DNA from: an uncultured Bacteroidota bacterium
GTDB taxonomy: Bacteria; Bacteroidota; Bacteroidia; 2-12-FULL-35-15
Assembly: GCA_903881065.1 (NCBI GenBank)
Contig: CAIRRW010000130.1
Span: 1 to 7,466 of the forward strand
Direction of reading: 5' to 3'
DNA length: 7,466 nt
The position numbers were made by a program, and so were the translations under genes. The notes under the pieces are model-generated. The model saw nothing but the letters and a program-made list of their open reading frames with translations, made no database searches and had not been told where the DNA came from. Position 1 is the stretch's first letter, and the number at the start of each line of letters is the position of its first letter. Shown piece after piece: positions 5,618-7,466 of the stretch.

Positions 5618-6964
5618 CTATTTGCTAGTTTTAAAGAAATCATCATAAGCCATTTCTTTATTCTCCAATGTAAATGTTGTCTTGAATAATTCCATAACTT
5701 TTTGTCCGTAAAGCTTCTCAAATATCTTCTTTGCTTCCTCCTCGTTTTTCAATACACTTTTCACAGTCTCATCCATTTCTTCATCCGAAGGTTGGAATCC
5801 CATTTGGCTGTATTGGCTTATGATTAGGCCTTTCACATCATCTACAATTTCTTCATTGGTAACTTTTATTCCGTTGTCCTTAATAATTTTATTCTCTATC
5901 AATTGCCATTTCATAGCTTGAGAATAATTATCATATTCCACTTCCAACTGTTCAGGAGTGATAGGTTTATCGTTGGTATTAAGTATCCAGCGTTTCAAAA
6001 ATTCATTTGGAAGATTAAAAGTAATCTTCTTCATTAAATGCTCTACCACATCGTTGTAGAACTTGCGGTCGCTATCATTCACAAACATGGAAACCAATTC
6101 TCCTTTGATTTTCAATCTGAATTCTTCTTCACTTGTTACATTTCCTGCACCATACAATTTATCAAAAAATTCCTGATTAATTTCAGCAGCACCAAGGCGG
6201 GTAATACCTTTAATAGTAAACTGAAGTTTGCAGTCAAGTGTTTCCGCTTTTTCTTTATCAATACCAAGCAAAGCAGCAAGATCCACTTTGTTTTCTGATA
6301 AATGTTTTCCATCCACCACTACCTTATCTTCTATTTTAAAACCAATCAATGCTTTTTTAGTAGCCTCGTCTTTTACTTTATCCAAAAACAATGAACCTGT
6401 TTTGAAAATTCCTCCAGGAAGTATTTCACCATTTGAATCCAACTCCACAAAATCACCGTTCAATAAATCACCTTCAGCCGAAACCTCAGTTTGTTCTACC
6501 TTTCCGTAGCGTTTTGCAACATCAGATACATATTTACTTATTAAATCTTCATCCACTTTTACAGTAGCATAAGTAAATTTGTCTTTACCAGAAAGTTCAA
6601 CAGTAAACTTTGGTGCCAATCCCATTTCGTATGTAAATTCAAAATCCTTTTGGTTATCCCAATCAATGATATTGTTTTCGTCTCTCTTAGGTAAAGGGTT
6701 GCCTAATACTTCCACTTTATTTTCACTTAAATAGGTGTTCAATGAATCCATTAACAATCTGTTTATTTCATCAACCATCACCGATTTGAAAAATCTTTTC
6801 TTAATCATTCCTGCTGGCACTTTGCCCGGTCGGAAACCTGGAATATTGGCCTTCTTCTGATAGTTCTTTAATTCATTTTCAACTTTAGGCAAATAATCAT
6901 TCTCCGTTACTTTAACCTTTAATACTGCATTCACTTCATCAATATTCTCCTGAATAATATCCAT
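5618..6964 (-). CDS. tig: Trigger factor, ribosome-associated chaperone
   Basis: Trigger factor binds ribosomal protein uL23 at the exit tunnel and shields nascent chains. The protein has 448 residues (E. coli 432). The N-terminal ribosome-binding domain carries the signature GFRPGKVP at residues 43-50, at the same position as E. coli GFRKGKVP. The middle segment (about 155-255) is where the FKBP-type prolyl isomerase domain belongs, but it is divergent: the usual MIPGFEDGI-type stretch is replaced by ATKKALIGFKIED, so isomerase activity is doubtful. The rest is the helical C-terminal chaperone domain. The start is the ATG at 6964-6962, giving MDIIQENIDEVNAVLKVKV, a normal trigger-factor beginning. 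It is the first gene of the tig-clpP-clpX operon, behind a good promoter. Confidence 0.97.
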   Translation of the reverse strand: MDIIQENIDEVNAVLKVKVTENDYLPKVENELKNYQKKANIPGFRPGKVPAGMIKKRFFKSVMVDEINRLLMDSLNTYLSENKVEVLGNPLPKRDENNIIDWDNQKDFEFTYEMGLAPKFTVELSGKDKFTYATVKVDEDLISKYVSDVAKRYGKVEQTEVSAEGDLLNGDFVELDSNGEILPGGIFKTGSLFLDKVKDEATKKALIGFKIEDKVVVDGKHLSENKVDLAALLGIDKEKAETLDCKLQFTIKGITRLGAAEINQEFFDKLYGAGNVTSEEEFRLKIKGELVSMFVNDSDRKFYNDVVEHLMKKITFNLPNEFLKRWILNTNDKPITPEQLEVEYDNYSQAMKWQLIENKIIKDNGIKVTNEEIVDDVKGLIISQYSQMGFQPSDEEMDETVKSVLKNEEEAKKIFEKLYGQKVMELFKTTFTLENKEMAYDDFFKTSK

Positions 6965-7264
6965 GTTCTTGTTTTTTATTTGATATGTTTATTGTTATTT
7001 TTTTAAGGAACGCAAAAGTAATAAAATTATTGGCACTCCAACTTTCTTATTAATTAATGCTGAACAATTTTGTCAAAGCTTTAATAGATCCAAGCATTTC
7101 AATGGGTTTTGCAAGTAAATTAGGTTGCTAAAACAAAATCGCCCAAATGTTAAATTAAGCCAAAATTCGTTCATAAACTCCATTTTAAAATTTGTGGTAC
7201 GGTAATTGGCTTACCCTGAAATATAAAAATTTAATTTAATAATTAACCTAAAAAAAACAAAAAA
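6965..7264. other. Divergent intergenic region between tig and the Lys/Glu-rich gene
   Basis: This 300-bp AT-rich region separates two divergently transcribed genes. It contains the tig promoter (7013-7041). Ahead of the rightward gene I see no clear TAnnTTTG box, only a small hairpin GGTAA (7201-7205) with TTACC (7211-7215) and an A-rich leader. No RNA gene or extra ORF is supportable. Confidence 0.6.
7013..7041 (-). promoter_or_regulatory. Bacteroidota-type promoter of tig-clpP-clpX
   Basis: Read on the minus strand, GTTG (TTG at 7041-7039) is followed by an 18-nt spacer and TACTTTTG (7020-7013), an exact match to the Bacteroidota -7 consensus TAnnTTTG. The sequence continues GCGTTCCTT, also common downstream of such boxes. 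Transcription would start a few bases downstream, near 7005, leaving a leader of about 40 nt before the tig ATG. Confidence 0.72.
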
Positions 7265-7466
7265 ATGAAAAAAGTAACATTAGTAGTAGCTGCTGCAGTA
7301 TTATTCTCAACAGTTACGTTTGCTGGTCAAACACAAGAGAAAAAACAAGAACCTGTAAAAACAGAGAAAAAAGAAGAGAAAAAAGCTGACAAGAAAGACG
7401 AAAAGAAAGCTGACAAGAAAGACGAGAAAAAAGGAGAGAAAAAAGGAGAAAAGAAAGAAGAGAAAA
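7265..7466 (+). CDS. Secreted Lys/Glu-rich repetitive protein (3' end outside window)
   Basis: The ATG at 7265 opens a frame that runs off the window after 67 codons. Residues 1-20 (MKKVTLVVAAAVLFSTVTFA) form a clear Sec signal peptide, with cleavage likely after the Ala at 20, so the product is probably periplasmic or exported. From about residue 25 the protein is almost only Lys, Glu, Asp and Ala or Gly. Two near-identical 24-nt units (7385-7408 and 7409-7432) encode ADKKDEKK twice, followed by two 12-nt units encoding GEKK. The mature part should be disordered or form single charged helices. I recognise no family and assign no function. The AT-rich leader (AACCTAAAAAAAACAAAAAA) directly ahead of the ATG, with no Shine-Dalgarno, is typical for this phylum. 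Confidence 0.82.
   Translation, partial: MKKVTLVVAAAVLFSTVTFAGQTQEKKQEPVKTEKKEEKKADKKDEKKADKKDEKKGEKKGEKKEEK

Noticed and set aside
6038..6509. Plus-strand ORFs across tig
   Set aside because: They are opposite-strand shadows of tig, with no supporting start context or domain.

Overview
The window reads as a chromosomal segment of a Bacteroidota bacterium, probably from the Chitinophagia, Sphingobacteriia or Flavobacteriia groups. The reasons are AT-rich intergenic DNA, no Shine-Dalgarno sequences ahead of the genes, a promoter of the TTG-N18-TAnnTTTG type ahead of tig, and protein variants that fit this phylum (a divergent trigger-factor PPIase domain, ClpX with an IGY loop). No genus can be named from the sequence alone.

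The layout is two protein-quality-control operons pointing at each other. On the left, reading rightwards, are grpE (cut off at its 5' end by the window edge) and dnaJ, ending in a strong intrinsic terminator at 1801-1840. On the right, reading leftwards, is tig-clpP-clpX, starting from a promoter near 7013-7041 and ending in an intrinsic terminator at 3444-3479. GrpE and DnaJ are the co-chaperones of DnaK. Trigger factor meets nascent chains at the ribosome, and ClpX unfolds proteins and feeds them to the ClpP protease. Together they cover folding, refolding and disposal of cytosolic proteins. Both within-operon gaps (grpE/dnaJ and clpP/clpX) hold a perfect 12-13 bp inverted repeat.

The 1.7 kb between the convergent operons (1841-3443) has no clearly intact gene. 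It holds, on the minus strand, a decayed uracil-DNA-glycosylase-like gene (1961-2650) whose single reading frame is interrupted by three TAA codons but shows no frameshift. A 22-codon signal-peptide-like ORF overlaps its stop codon. To the right are a patch of nested inverted repeats richer in GC than its surroundings (2711-2860), an array of nine 21-bp tandem repeats bounded by an imperfect inverted repeat (3029-3260), and a perfect 30-bp palindrome (3410-3439). The region looks like a repeat-accumulating spacer.

At the right edge, divergent from tig, a new gene begins (7265 onwards, cut by the window edge). It encodes a signal peptide followed by a very Lys/Glu-rich repetitive segment; its function is unknown. 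I see no convincing novel multi-gene system in this window. The points most worth checking are the nonsense-riddled glycosylase frame, the bounded 21-bp array and the intra-operon hairpins.
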